Below, piece by piece: positions 54,000 to 63,605 of a stretch of 64,000 nucleotides of DNA. The stretch's first letter is position 1, and the number at the start of each line of letters is the position of its first letter. Origin of the DNA: Arsenophonus sp052174455 (lineage in GTDB: Bacteria; Pseudomonadota; Gammaproteobacteria; Enterobacterales; Enterobacteriaceae); contig JBQMRP010000071.1 in NCBI GenBank assembly GCA_052174455.1, positions 62,001 through 126,000 of the forward strand, in the 5' to 3' direction. The position numbers and the translations under genes were made by a program. Under the pieces are notes generated by a model that made no database searches, had not been told where the DNA came from, and saw only the letters and a list, made by a program, of their open reading frames with translations.

Positions 54000-55395
54000 A
54001 TGAGTTATGCTTATTTCTGATGCATGGGATTCGCTGATGCTAGGCGAATTATTCTTCTGATTGATTTTATTGATGATTTCAACAAAATAGAGATGAAACA
54101 CATGAAGAACTCTACTCTATAGGTAGGCGTGAAACTAGATATTACCTGTCATCTCTTTCATGAACTCATTTGTAATGGTGACAAGGAACTGATAGGCGCC
54201 ACTATTAAGACGTAGCTAAAAGTTATGCTACAACAACATACTTAACGCCGCCTTATCGATGGGTTTTAACCCATCATCTGTAACGGCTCTTTGTCACAGT
54301 CAACTATAGAGATGAATATTAGCGATGTTGAGATTAAAGTGCTTAAGGTCAGGTGGACTTTAGTGGTAAAAGAATATACTCAATAGCTTATTGTTCCTTG
54401 CCCTATCTTGGTATACAAAAGCAGTAAAGAGTTCTACCATATTGCCTGTATCTGCAAAGCAAGAGGTAAATCATCGGTGATTTCACGAAGTCCTAATGAC
54501 CATTTCTCTATAAAAAGCACATAATCTCTTTGCCAAATACCATCAGCAGATTGAAACAGAAATGCCTTGAAGAGCATATGCAATGGTAGTTGTATGATTT
54601 AAGTGTACGTCTAACCTTTATTTTGTGCCGATTATAATATGACCGTCTGTCAAACGGTCGTCGCCATTGTCTGTTACTCCTTATTAAGATCACTAAGTAT
54701 AGATGTAAGAAAGTAATTATTATTAAAAATGGTTATTTAAGAATTAGGAATCGAACTGGACTTAACTTCTAATGTCCTGTAAGCAGCGTGGAAGACCTTA
54801 ACCGTATTTTCAAGCTTCCCCCTTACGGGGAACGGTGATCTTGGTTTTTAAAATATAATGGGAAAATATTCCTGGGCGCGCATCATTAATATTGTTGAGT
54901 ACGTAAAATAACTAATGTGCTAGCTTCACTCTTCAAGGTATTCAGCACCGAAAATTAGGGGTGAAGTGAAGAAGGTATAGCTAGCAGAGAGTCGCGACGT
55001 TGCTAATAAAACCTTTTGTGCTTTTTTGAAAAGATCTTTAGCGTATCCTCCAACGATGAAGAAGCTGGAATAGATTTAAAAGAACAGCTAATATTTATGC
55101 CTTTCCGTATTAACACCTGGTTATTAATAAAAACGATGAATCTGATTGAATTAGATTTTTTGATAGTAAAGTTATAAAGCCGATGCGCGAAAGAATTGTA
55201 GTTCGTAAAAAAATCCTTTAAATGGTATTTAAGCTACTCCCGTCTACTCAGAAAAGTTGAAACCGACTGAGGGAATTTAACCTGCTAACTCTGTTGGTAA
55301 AAAGATCTAAGTTAAGGGTGAAGAATAGAATCACGAAGTATCAGAGTAGAATATAGCTTGATCATCATGCACCAGATTTACTAATAACTATTTTT
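54000..55395 (+). mobile_element. Degenerate IS256-family insertion sequence
   Basis: Plus-strand copy with both ends recognisable by comparison with 59380-60795 and 34276-35690. Near 55135-55170 the reading M-N-L-I-E-L-D-F preserves the C-terminal family motif. It lies between nadD and the rsfS remnant. Confidence 0.78.
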
Positions 55396-55459
55396 TATTT
55401 GATTTAAAATTAAAGGTAAACATTTGCAAAAAAAAAATAAACTAAATAATAATTTATTA

Positions 55460-55755
55460 TTGATTAGATTGTCTTGTCTATATAAGAGCGCAAGATATTA
55501 TTACTATTGGTTTACGTGGAAAATTTAGAGTTAGTGATTGCATGATAATTTATACCGAAACCTCTAATTGCCACCCTAACATCAATTTCGAATAAATTAA
55601 CTGAAGGATGTTGTAAAATAAGAATAATCCCCTTTATAGTTGAAGGGGAAGATGTTTCTGATCGGATCGTTTTTGATTTAGTCGATGCATTTCTTCATAT
55701 CATGCAAAAAAAGATGGTTACCGGGTATATGAATTTGAAAAACTATGGAATTTAA
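55460..55755 (+). pseudogene. rsfS: rsfS (ybeB) ribosomal silencing factor remnant
   Basis: RsfS binds L14 and blocks subunit joining in starvation. The first half reads I-R-A-Q-D-I-I-T-I-G-L-R-G-K-F-R-V-S-D-C and then M-I-I-Y-T-E-T-S-N-C-H. After stops and a frameshift the second half reads I-V-E-G-E-D-V-S-D-R-I-V-F-D-L-V-D and H-I-M-Q-K. It ends with the family's Y-E-F-E-K-L-W near 55730-55750. The start is lost. It lies directly before the rlmH remnant as in E. coli. Confidence 0.85.
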
Positions 55756-55756
55756 T

Positions 55757-56230
55757 TTGAAATTACAATCAGATTGCTGTTGCTAGTAAAATAGTTGATT
55801 GGATCCAAATTAGTTTTCAAGATTATCTCGATTGCTTTTCCAAAAGACATGGCTTTTGAGCTCATTGAGATTCTGATATGAAAATGTGGGAAAAATACTG
55901 ATCTCAATTGTATTATCGAGAAAGAAGGAGAATAGATACTGGTTGAAGTTAGTAAAGATAACCGCATAATTACCCTAAATATACCGGTACAAGCTGGATA
56001 ACTCAATAACTTGATAAACAAGTAAATCAATGAAAACAGAATAGAAGTAATATTAGCTTTCTAATTGGTGATCCAGAAGATCTACCTACTTTGCCTATAA
56101 AATAGCAGTAGAACAAAGTTGATTAATGTTAGGATTAATAATGTTTTAGCTTCTAGCTCGAAGATTTGTTGTAAGAAGCCTTTACCGAGTATGAAACATT
56201 ACAACAAATTATCCTTAATATCGGAAGATA
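55757..56230 (+). pseudogene. rlmH: rlmH (ybeA) 23S rRNA methyltransferase remnant
   Basis: RlmH methylates pseudouridine 1915 of 23S rRNA. The start reads L-K-L-Q, then near 55828-55875 F-P-K-D-M-A-F-E-L-I-E-I, a strong match to the N-terminal part of RlmH. Near 55935-55990 there is L-V-E-V-S-K-D-N-R-I-I-T-L-N-I-P, and near 56055-56080 L-I-G-D-P-E, the SAM-binding G-G-P-E region with a Gly lost. Several stops break it. It ends just before mrdA, the normal neighbour. Confidence 0.83.
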
Positions 56231-56233
56231 TTA

Positions 56234-58114
56234 ATGCAGGTTATTAGTGTGAATTTAAAAAAAGAAATAAAAAAGAAGAAACGTACATATTTTCGCGATT
56301 ATACAGCAGAATCTGCTATATTCATTCGTCGGACTTTGATAGCTTTCATTATCATTGTGATCTTAGTAAGTATCTTAATTGGCAATCTTTATCATTTACA
56401 AATAGTTCGCTATGAAGATTACCAAACTCGCTCCAATGATAATCGAATAAAATTGGTTCCTGTTCCACCAAATAGAGGTATTATTTATGATAGGAATGGT
56501 ATTCCTCTCGCGTTAAACCGAACATTTTATCAATTAGAAATTATTCCTGAAAAAATAGTTAATTTAACAGAGCTATTGACACAATTGCATGATGTAATTG
56601 ATCTTACTGATGATGATATTTTAAACTTTAAAAAAGAGCGTAAACGTTCAGGATGTTTTACTTCTATACCGTTAAAAACCTCTCTCGATGAACTAGAAAT
56701 TGCACGTTTTGCCGTTAATCAATACCGGTTTCCCGGAATTGAAATCAAAAGTTACCAACGCCGTTATTATCCGTATGGTTCAACGTTAACACATGTTATC
56801 GGTTATGTAGCTAAAATTAATAATAAAGATATAGAACGTTTAGAAAATGATGGTTTAATAAAAAATTACACTGCCACTCATGATATCGGTAAATTAGGTA
56901 TAGAGCGGTATTACGAAAATGTTTTACATGGAAAAACAGGCTATGAAGAAGTTGAAGTTAATAGTCAAGGGAAAGTTATACGTCAACTTCATGAAGAACC
57001 ATTGCAAGCAGGTAATGATATTTACCTTACTATTGATCTCAATTTACAAATTGAGATTGAAAAATTACTAACAAATAGCCGATCTGCCGTAGTTGTAACT
57101 GACCCACGTAATGGAGAAGTGCTAGCATTGGTATCTACCCCAAGCTATGATCCTAATCTCTTTATTAATGGTATATCTAATAAAGATTATCAAGCTTTAT
57201 TAGATAACCCTAATCGCCCACTAATTAATAGAACTACACAGGGATTATATCCGCCTGCCTCAACCGTTAAACCATTTATGGCCGTCGCAGCGTTAAGTGA
57301 AAATATTATCACTGCCAATTCAACTATTTTTGATCCAGGATGGTGGCAATTACCAAACTCAGAAAAACGTTATCGAGATTGGAAAAAATTGGGACATGGT
57401 AGATTAAATGTTGTTAGAGCTATTATTGAATCAGCTGACAGCTTTTTTTACCAGGTTGCTTATGATATGGGTATAGATCGTATCTCTTATTGGATGCAGA
57501 AATTTGGCTATGGCCAGTATACTGGTATTGATCTTGCTGAAGAACGTTTAGGTATTATGCCAACACGGAAATGGAAAGAAAAACGTTACAAAAAACCTTG
57601 GTATCAAGGAGATACTATTCCGGTAGGTATTGGGCAAGGTTATTGGACTGCAACTCCAATTCAAATGGCAAAAGCATTAGTGACATTAATTAATGACGGA
57701 ACCGTTAAAATTCCTCATTTGCTTTACGGCACTAAATTAGGTAATGCCATGCTACCCTATGAACAGAAAGATCATATCCAAATCGGCGATATTAATTCAG
57801 GCTTTTGGGAATTAGCTAAAGAGGGTATGTATGGTGTCGCTAATGCATTAAACGGTACAGCACGTAGAAGTTTTGTCAATACGCATTATAAAGCTGCGGT
57901 TAAATCAGGTACAGCACAGGTATTCAGCTATGAAACCTACAATGCTAGTAAATTGGTTGAGCACTTACGTGATCATAAATTAATGATCGGATTTGCGCCT
58001 TATCAAAACCCATCCATTTCCGTAGCTATTATTCTTGAAAATGGTGGTCTTGGACCAGAAATTGGTGATCTTGTTCGCAATATTTTTGATTATATATTGC
58101 TTGGTAAAAAATAA
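56234..58114 (+). CDS. mrdA: Penicillin-binding protein 2
   Basis: Transpeptidase of the rod-complex that crosslinks side-wall peptidoglycan together with RodA. The 626 residues compare with 633 in E. coli. A short cytoplasmic Lys-rich start and one membrane helix (about 33-55) come first, then the pedestal domain with R-G-I-I-Y-D-R-N-G. The transpeptidase domain has active-site S-T-V-K (about residue 333), S-A-D near 390 and K-S-G-T-A-Q near 557. The C-terminal tail is shorter than in E. coli. The N-terminal extension of about 12 residues before R-D-Y-T-A-E-S-A is Lys-rich and differs from E. coli. mrdB follows after 49 bases. Confidence 0.96.
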   Translation: MQVISVNLKKEIKKKKRTYFRDYTAESAIFIRRTLIAFIIIVILVSILIGNLYHLQIVRYEDYQTRSNDNRIKLVPVPPNRGIIYDRNGIPLALNRTFYQLEIIPEKIVNLTELLTQLHDVIDLTDDDILNFKKERKRSGCFTSIPLKTSLDELEIARFAVNQYRFPGIEIKSYQRRYYPYGSTLTHVIGYVAKINNKDIERLENDGLIKNYTATHDIGKLGIERYYENVLHGKTGYEEVEVNSQGKVIRQLHEEPLQAGNDIYLTIDLNLQIEIEKLLTNSRSAVVVTDPRNGEVLALVSTPSYDPNLFINGISNKDYQALLDNPNRPLINRTTQGLYPPASTVKPFMAVAALSENIITANSTIFDPGWWQLPNSEKRYRDWKKLGHGRLNVVRAIIESADSFFYQVAYDMGIDRISYWMQKFGYGQYTGIDLAEERLGIMPTRKWKEKRYKKPWYQGDTIPVGIGQGYWTATPIQMAKALVTLINDGTVKIPHLLYGTKLGNAMLPYEQKDHIQIGDINSGFWELAKEGMYGVANALNGTARRSFVNTHYKAAVKSGTAQVFSYETYNASKLVEHLRDHKLMIGFAPYQNPSISVAIILENGGLGPEIGDLVRNIFDYILLGKK

Positions 58115-58163
58115 GATCATAAGCATAGACATCAATATATCTTCAGAAGAAGATCAGTAATAT

Positions 58164-59267
58164 ATGACCGATAAATCACCTATTTGGACACATTTACATA
58201 TTGATATTCCAATGTTGCTGATTATTTTTCTATTAACAATATACAGTGTTATGATTATGTGGAGTGCTAGTGGACAAGATGTTGATATGATGAATCGAAA
58301 GCTGATACAAATTGCAATTGGATTTATTGTCATGATTATGATGGCACAAATTTCACCGCGTATCTATGAAAATTGGGCTCCTTATCTGTATATAGTTTGC
58401 CTAATACTCTTATTTTTTGTCGATGCATTTGGGCAAATCAGTAAAGGTGCACAACGATGGTTAGATATTGGTTTCATTCGTTTTCAACCATCTGAAATTG
58501 CTAAAATTGCAGTTCCATTGATGGTTGCACGTTTTGTTAATCGCGATCTTTGTCCGCCCTCATTAAAAAATACCTTACTGGCATTAATACTTATATTTCT
58601 TCCCACGCTATTAGTTGCCGTTCAACCTGATCTTGGAACATCTATTTTAGTTGCTACCTCCGGTTTGTTTATTCTTTTCTTAGTAGGTATGAATTGGAAA
58701 TTGATTCTTATTGCAACTATGGGTATCGCTTCCTTTATTCCTATTTTATGGTTCATGTTAATGCATAATTATCAACGAGATCGTGTTATGATGTTACTTG
58801 ATCCAGAAACAGATCCACTCGGTGCTGGTTATCATATTATCCAGTCTAAAATTGCTATTGGATCAGGAGGATTATTTGGCAAAGGCTGGCTACATGGCAC
58901 GCAATCACAATTAGAATTTCTACCAGAACGCCATACTGATTTTATTTTTGCCGTATTAGCTGAAGAGTTCGGGTTAATTGGGGTGCTTATTTTGCTAATA
59001 TTATATCTACTACTAATTATGCGTGGGTTAATAATTGCAACTAATGCACAAAACACCTTTGGTAGAGTTATGGTTGGTGGACTAATGTTAATTTTTTTTG
59101 TCTATCTATTTATTAACATTGGTATGGTTAGCGGTATTTTACCGATAGTGGGTATTCCTTTACCATTACTTAGTTATGGCGGATCGGCATTGATTGTTTT
59201 AATGGCTGGATTTGGTATTATTATGTCAATCCATACTCACCGAAAATTTCTATCAAAAAGTTTATAA
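58164..59267 (+). CDS. mrdB: Peptidoglycan glycosyltransferase RodA
   Basis: SEDS-family polymerase of the rod complex, partner of PBP2. The 367 residues (370 in E. coli) form about ten membrane helices. Family blocks include K-G-A-Q-R-W-L-D-I-G near residue 94, F-Q-P-S-E-I-A-K near 107, V-Q-P-D-L-G-T-S near 153, F-L-P-E-R-H-T-D-F near 252 and P-L-P-L-L-S-Y-G-G-S near 330. It lies downstream of mrdA in the same operon and is followed by a short trace of rlpA. Confidence 0.97.
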   Translation: MTDKSPIWTHLHIDIPMLLIIFLLTIYSVMIMWSASGQDVDMMNRKLIQIAIGFIVMIMMAQISPRIYENWAPYLYIVCLILLFFVDAFGQISKGAQRWLDIGFIRFQPSEIAKIAVPLMVARFVNRDLCPPSLKNTLLALILIFLPTLLVAVQPDLGTSILVATSGLFILFLVGMNWKLILIATMGIASFIPILWFMLMHNYQRDRVMMLLDPETDPLGAGYHIIQSKIAIGSGGLFGKGWLHGTQSQLEFLPERHTDFIFAVLAEEFGLIGVLILLILYLLLIMRGLIIATNAQNTFGRVMVGGLMLIFFVYLFINIGMVSGILPIVGIPLPLLSYGGSALIVLMAGFGIIMSIHTHRKFLSKSL

Positions 59268-59271
59268 CTAC

Positions 59272-59375
59272 GATGACTGTAATGTGTTGTTATCACTGGC
59301 TTTATACTTAGTATTACAATACCGATTGTAACTGGCTGTATTTCTCAAAATAAACAAAATACTAATATGTCTCTG
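59272..59375 (+). pseudogene. rlpA: Possible rlpA 5' remnant (lipoprotein signal)
   Basis: Just after mrdB a frame encodes a hydrophobic run ending I-P-I-V-T-G-C, a lipoprotein signal with lipobox, then I-S-Q-N-K-Q-N-T. An ATG 5 bases after the mrdB stop is out of frame with it by an indel. RlpA, a septal lipoprotein, follows mrdB in E. coli. The sequence is cut at about 59375 by an IS256 copy. The signal alone cannot prove the name. Confidence 0.5.
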
Positions 59376-59379
59376 ATGA

Positions 59380-60795
59380 GAGTTATACTTATTCTAGTGT
59401 AATTGGAGTTTCGTAAATAGTAGCGTGTCCTCTGTGATTGATTTCGCGAATAATTATAACAACAGAGAGATAATATTCCATGAAAAGTCTACCCTTACAG
59501 GTATCTGAAAAAATTAGATTTTACCTTTATCCCTCCCTTGCATGAACGCATCCATAATAGCGAGCTAAGTAGCTGATAGTCACTTTTATTTAAGCAGAAT
59601 TTAACGTCAATATTGCTAGAAGATATTAAATGCCTTCTTGTCTACGGTATGTAACGGTTATTTATCATCGCGAACTATATAGATGCTATTGACGATGTTT
59701 ATATTTAAAGGACCTAAGATCAGATGGGTTACAGCGATAATGAAATATACTTCAATAACTCATTGCTACCGCCTTATCTGAAGCGTATAAAAAGATCGAA
59801 GAGTTTTCACCATGGCCTGTACCTATAAGAAAATAAGGCATTATCCACCGGTGATTTGAGGAAAGCCCTAGGGATTTTTTGATAAAAACACACGGTTTCT
59901 CTGCCAGAACCATTAGCAGATTGAAATATTAATGCCTGAATAATATAGGCAATGGCTAGTTGTGTGACTTAAGCAATATACGACACTACGTTTATTTCTT
60001 GACCAATGATATATTTGATATATTATCGTCTTGTTGTCAGGTAGACTGATCGTATTTACTGCTGCTCATTATCGACATCACTGCACATGGACGTAAGGAG
60101 AATTTATTACAGTTGAAAATAGTTATCGAAAGTCAAAAGCAAACTTGAGCTAACTTCTGGATGGCTGAAAGCGCGTAGTTTAACTGTATCTCCAAATTTC
60201 CTATGGGAAGAGACGGCACCCTTGATTTTTAGGAATGTAATGGTAAGATATTCTCGAATATGCAGTACTAAGGCTATTAGTTATACAAAATAGTTAATCT
60301 CTTTTCTTTACTCCCAAAGGACATACAGCCGAAAATTAATGGTGACTTGCGGGGGTTCCCCCCCTTTTTATCTAACAGAGAACTGTAATACGTTAAATAA
60401 AGTACTTGATATTTTTGTTGAAAAATTATCAGCATAAATATCCATACAATAATTAAAGAAGTTGGATAAAGAGTGATAAGAACGGTCTGGTATTCTATAC
60501 CTTCCCATCACCGAACTTGGCTCTCAATAAGAACGATGAATCCGATTGAATCAGCTTTTGTGACAGTGAGGCTATGAAGCCGAAGCGGGAAAAGCACTGT
60601 GCTTCGAGAAAAAATCTTTTAATGCTATTTTAAGCTGCTTACGTCTGCTCAGAAAAGCTGGAATCGACTGAGGGAATTTAACCTGCTGTGACTCTGCTGA
60701 TAAAAAATCAAATTCAAGGATAGAGAGCAGATTTATAAAGCATAAAAACAGACTGTAGCCTGATCATCATACATCAGATTTTCTAATAATTCCTT
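59380..60795 (+). mobile_element. Degenerate IS256-family insertion sequence
   Basis: Plus-strand copy with both ends recognisable by comparison with 54000-55395. Near 60535-60565 the reading M-N-P-I-E-S-A-F-V-T-V-R keeps the C-terminal family motif well, but the frame is closed upstream and downstream. It removed all but the start of rlpA. Confidence 0.8.
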
Positions 60796-61394
60796 TATAT
60801 AGTTATTTTATTATTTTATAGATGTTAAAAAATGCAAAATAATTTTTTATTAAATTAATATTTTTAAGGGAAATTAATATTATACGAAATTTATTTTAAT
60901 TTTTATAGAAAATAATAATTTATACCAGATGAAATCTGGTTAAAAAATTAGTTCAGTTGATACGATATTTAAACTTTTTAATTTTATAATAAAATTGTTA
61001 TTTAAGTATTGATGATTTAAATATTAATAATATAACTTGTTATCTGAGTCAAAAAAAAATGGTATTGAAGAGGTCTCTGTATAGTAGAAGATATTACTGA
61101 TTTGGTAATTGTTGTTAATAGAGATTGACGTAACAATTATAAACAAGAAAATTAAATAATAAAAATGGTAAGTTAGTTTTAAAAAACTATTTTATTGATT
61201 TTTTTTAAAAATCTATAATTAGTATGTTTTTATAATAAATAAGTGAATGCACTTGTTATTTAACTTATTTAGATAAAATAATTGATGTATAGCTTAAAAA
61301 TGCTATTGGGATCGTACAAATTATGTTGTAGAATTAATTGATATAGTTAATGTACTCCATTGCAACTAAATAAAAGTTGTTTTAATTTTATATT
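60796..61394. other. AT-rich stretch without recognisable gene
   Basis: Between an IS256 remnant and the 3' end of the arcA remnant. One short coding-like piece near 61050-61140 could not be assigned. In E. coli creD lies beyond arcA on this side, but no match was seen. Confidence 0.4.
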
Positions 61395-62094
61395 TATTTT
61401 CAATATTAGTACAGAATGGGTAAATTTTACTATGGATGGTGCTAATAATTTCTGGTATATTGATCATCAATTAAAATATTTACGAGTACGGCGGATAGTT
61501 ATATCAACAGTTCTATCCTATGACTTTAGTTTTATGCTAATCATTTTTTCAATAATTTTGCATGTGTTTGAGTTTTTAACTAGATTTTCAAAAAAATATA
61601 ACATGGTTTTAAATTTATTACGTGGTAATTTGTATTTGATTATCAGTAGGATTGGTTAAATAGTATTATTAATATTCAGTTTCCAACCATAAAATTATCA
61701 CTTTTAACCTACCAGCATTCCTCGCTGGTTTGCTAAAGATTTATTATGAGTGAAATTAAATTTCTGCACCAATTATTAATTCATGAGGGTTGAAAGTCTT
61801 AGTTGTATAATTATTATCCCTAATTTATAATCATAATATCTTATTAACTTCCCGGTAAGAAACATCAGCGCAATATGATCTTGATTAGGTAATTCGTATG
61901 CAAGAAACAGATCATTTTTTCTTGAAAAATTAATATCCATTATGATCAGGTTAATATCATTGTTAAATGAAACATTGTACATTTCGACACCCATCAATAG
62001 TTTTATGTACAGAAATAGCCTTTTGCTTGAAAACATTTTAAGTTATTGCGTGTAATAATCTCGTCTTCAATAATCAAATACGTGGGGTTTGCAT
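61395..62094 (-). pseudogene. arcA: arcA response-regulator remnant, full length
   Basis: ArcA is the response regulator of the ArcBA redox system. From an ATG at 62092-62094 the minus strand reads M-Q-T-P-Y-I-L-I-I-E-D-E (receiver-domain start with acidic pair). D-I-N-L-I-I-M-D-I-N-F-S carries the phosphorylated Asp position (near 61930), then A-L-M-F-L-T-G-K and K-T-F-N-P-H-E-L (receiver Lys) near 61785. The winged-helix part includes D-R-T-V-D-I-T-I-R-R and E-I-I-S-T-I-H before about 61400. Length (about 700 bases) equals the intact gene. At least four frameshifts or stops break it; an open stretch at 61776-62036 is only one of its frames. Confidence 0.9.
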
Positions 62095-62984
62095 ATCTTC
62101 TATCTCTTAACTCTCTATAATATAAATTACTAGAATTTGCACACTAAATTTTTAAGAAAATTCTTTTTCTATTTTTATTTTTTAATAATAAAATATTAAT
62201 GAATATTAATATCATTAATTTTTATAAAATTTAATTTTTTGTAAAAACAATTATGCTATTCTAAAAAAAATTACTAAATAATTATTTTCTCTTTTTGTAT
62301 TAACAACAATAAAAGAGCTGAAAGAATATTTACTACTTAAAATAAATTTTATTGATTCTCGTCAAAATAAAAATAAAGTTATTATAAAGATTTTTGCTTA
62401 AATTATATGATTTATGTGTAATAATAAATAATATTTTTGTTAAAATATGAATAATATGATTTTTATAAAAATATAAATCTTAAATGTATTATTATTTATT
62501 TGTAAAATAAAAGCATTGATATTAAAATATATAATAATCCTTATTAACTTTATTAAATATGTTTTTTCACTTAAGTGAAATGTATTTTGTTGATAATGTA
62601 ATGATTACTTGATAATAAATAAATATGTTTAATTAGTTTTACTAATTAATGAATAGATTATTTAACTTTTGCATTTAAATTTTATTAATCAATATATAGC
62701 TAAACATTACGTAATAAAAATATTAGAATAGTGATGGGTAAGATTATTTTTAATATCACCATTGGTAGCACTACCGGTAATCATTAGTCGTGTGACGGTG
62801 AGCCATGCACGGTCTAATTAAAATCGAAATCGAAAAGAAATCTCGTATTCAAGCAAATGGTACGATTTTTAACCTAATTTTATGAGAAAAGGCTGTGTTA
62901 GTAAAGGCTATTGGTTTTCTCGCAGAGTAATAACTTCTGCTAATATAGCCATTTATATCCAGTTATTAATGTAAGCATCTTTTA
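62095..62984. other. Extremely AT-rich spacer between arcA and ruvC remnants
   Basis: Mostly A/T runs with no gene. At 62803-62945 the plus strand begins an ATG frame (M-H-G-L-I-K-I-E-I-E-K-K-S-R-I-Q) that breaks at a stop; its family is not recognised. ruvA and ruvB, the usual neighbours below ruvC, could not be found. Confidence 0.4.
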
Positions 62985-63498
62985 ATTAAAAAATTCAGTG
63001 GCTCTCCCAAACCTCTATTCGAATTAAATTTTAATTAAAATGATAATGCGTGATCGTAATGACTAAATTAGTATTAGCTTGAATATGCTATATTAGTTTT
63101 AATAGTGAGAGACTATAGCTATATGCTGAACTTATTTTTTTCACTGCTTCCAATTCCAATAACGGATTGTTTTATTTCTTGCGCTGCATATTTAAACATC
63201 GTTAATTGATTATTAATTATAGTTAAAATCAATAAATCCCTCTTGCTTGACTTAATTTTAGAGCAGAATCGGAATTATTTACCATAAATATCTGCTCAAC
63301 AGTAAGACTATTCGGTTAACGTTTAGCAGTCATTTTAATGACATCTGCATAAATATGTTGTAAGTGTGTTGGTGGATTCTCTGCCTAAGTAATATATAAC
63401 TCTATCTAAATGATCAACTATCAACCTTGTTGACGAATAACACCATAACTGGTAATCTGAGAATCAGGATTAATTCTAAGAATAATTGCTATATTCAC
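62985..63498 (-). pseudogene. ruvC: ruvC Holliday-junction resolvase remnant
   Basis: RuvC cuts Holliday junctions after RuvAB branch migration. From a GTG at 63496-63498 the minus strand reads A-I-I-L-R-I-N-P-D-S-Q-I-T-S-Y-G-V-I-R; the first catalytic Asp of G-I-D-P-G-S is changed to Asn. V-E-Q-I-F-M-V-N-N-S-D-S-A-L-K-L-S-Q-A-R-G follows near 63240-63180, then G-I-G-S-S-E-K. Stops interrupt it after V-I-R-Q-Q-G and elsewhere. It lies directly downstream of yebC as in E. coli. Confidence 0.87.
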
Positions 63499-63605
63499 GA
63501 TTCATTGAATATGGTTTAATATGCAAAGAAAAATCATACTAATAATTAACATTGTTATTTTTTAATATAAAAGATGATTTAATTATAGATGATCTGAAGT
63601 TTCAG

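Noticed and set aside
55752..56030. 92-codon minus-strand open frame
   Set aside because: It is antisense to the rlmH remnant, whose forward translation gives recognisable RlmH segments.
61360..61659. 99-codon plus-strand open frame
   Set aside because: It runs antisense to the C-terminal half of the arcA remnant, which explains its length.
62160..62760. Extremely AT-rich stretch considered as a replication origin
   Set aside because: No cluster of DnaA-box-like words or ordered AT-rich repeats was seen, and neighbours (arcA, ruvC, yebC) are not origin-linked.
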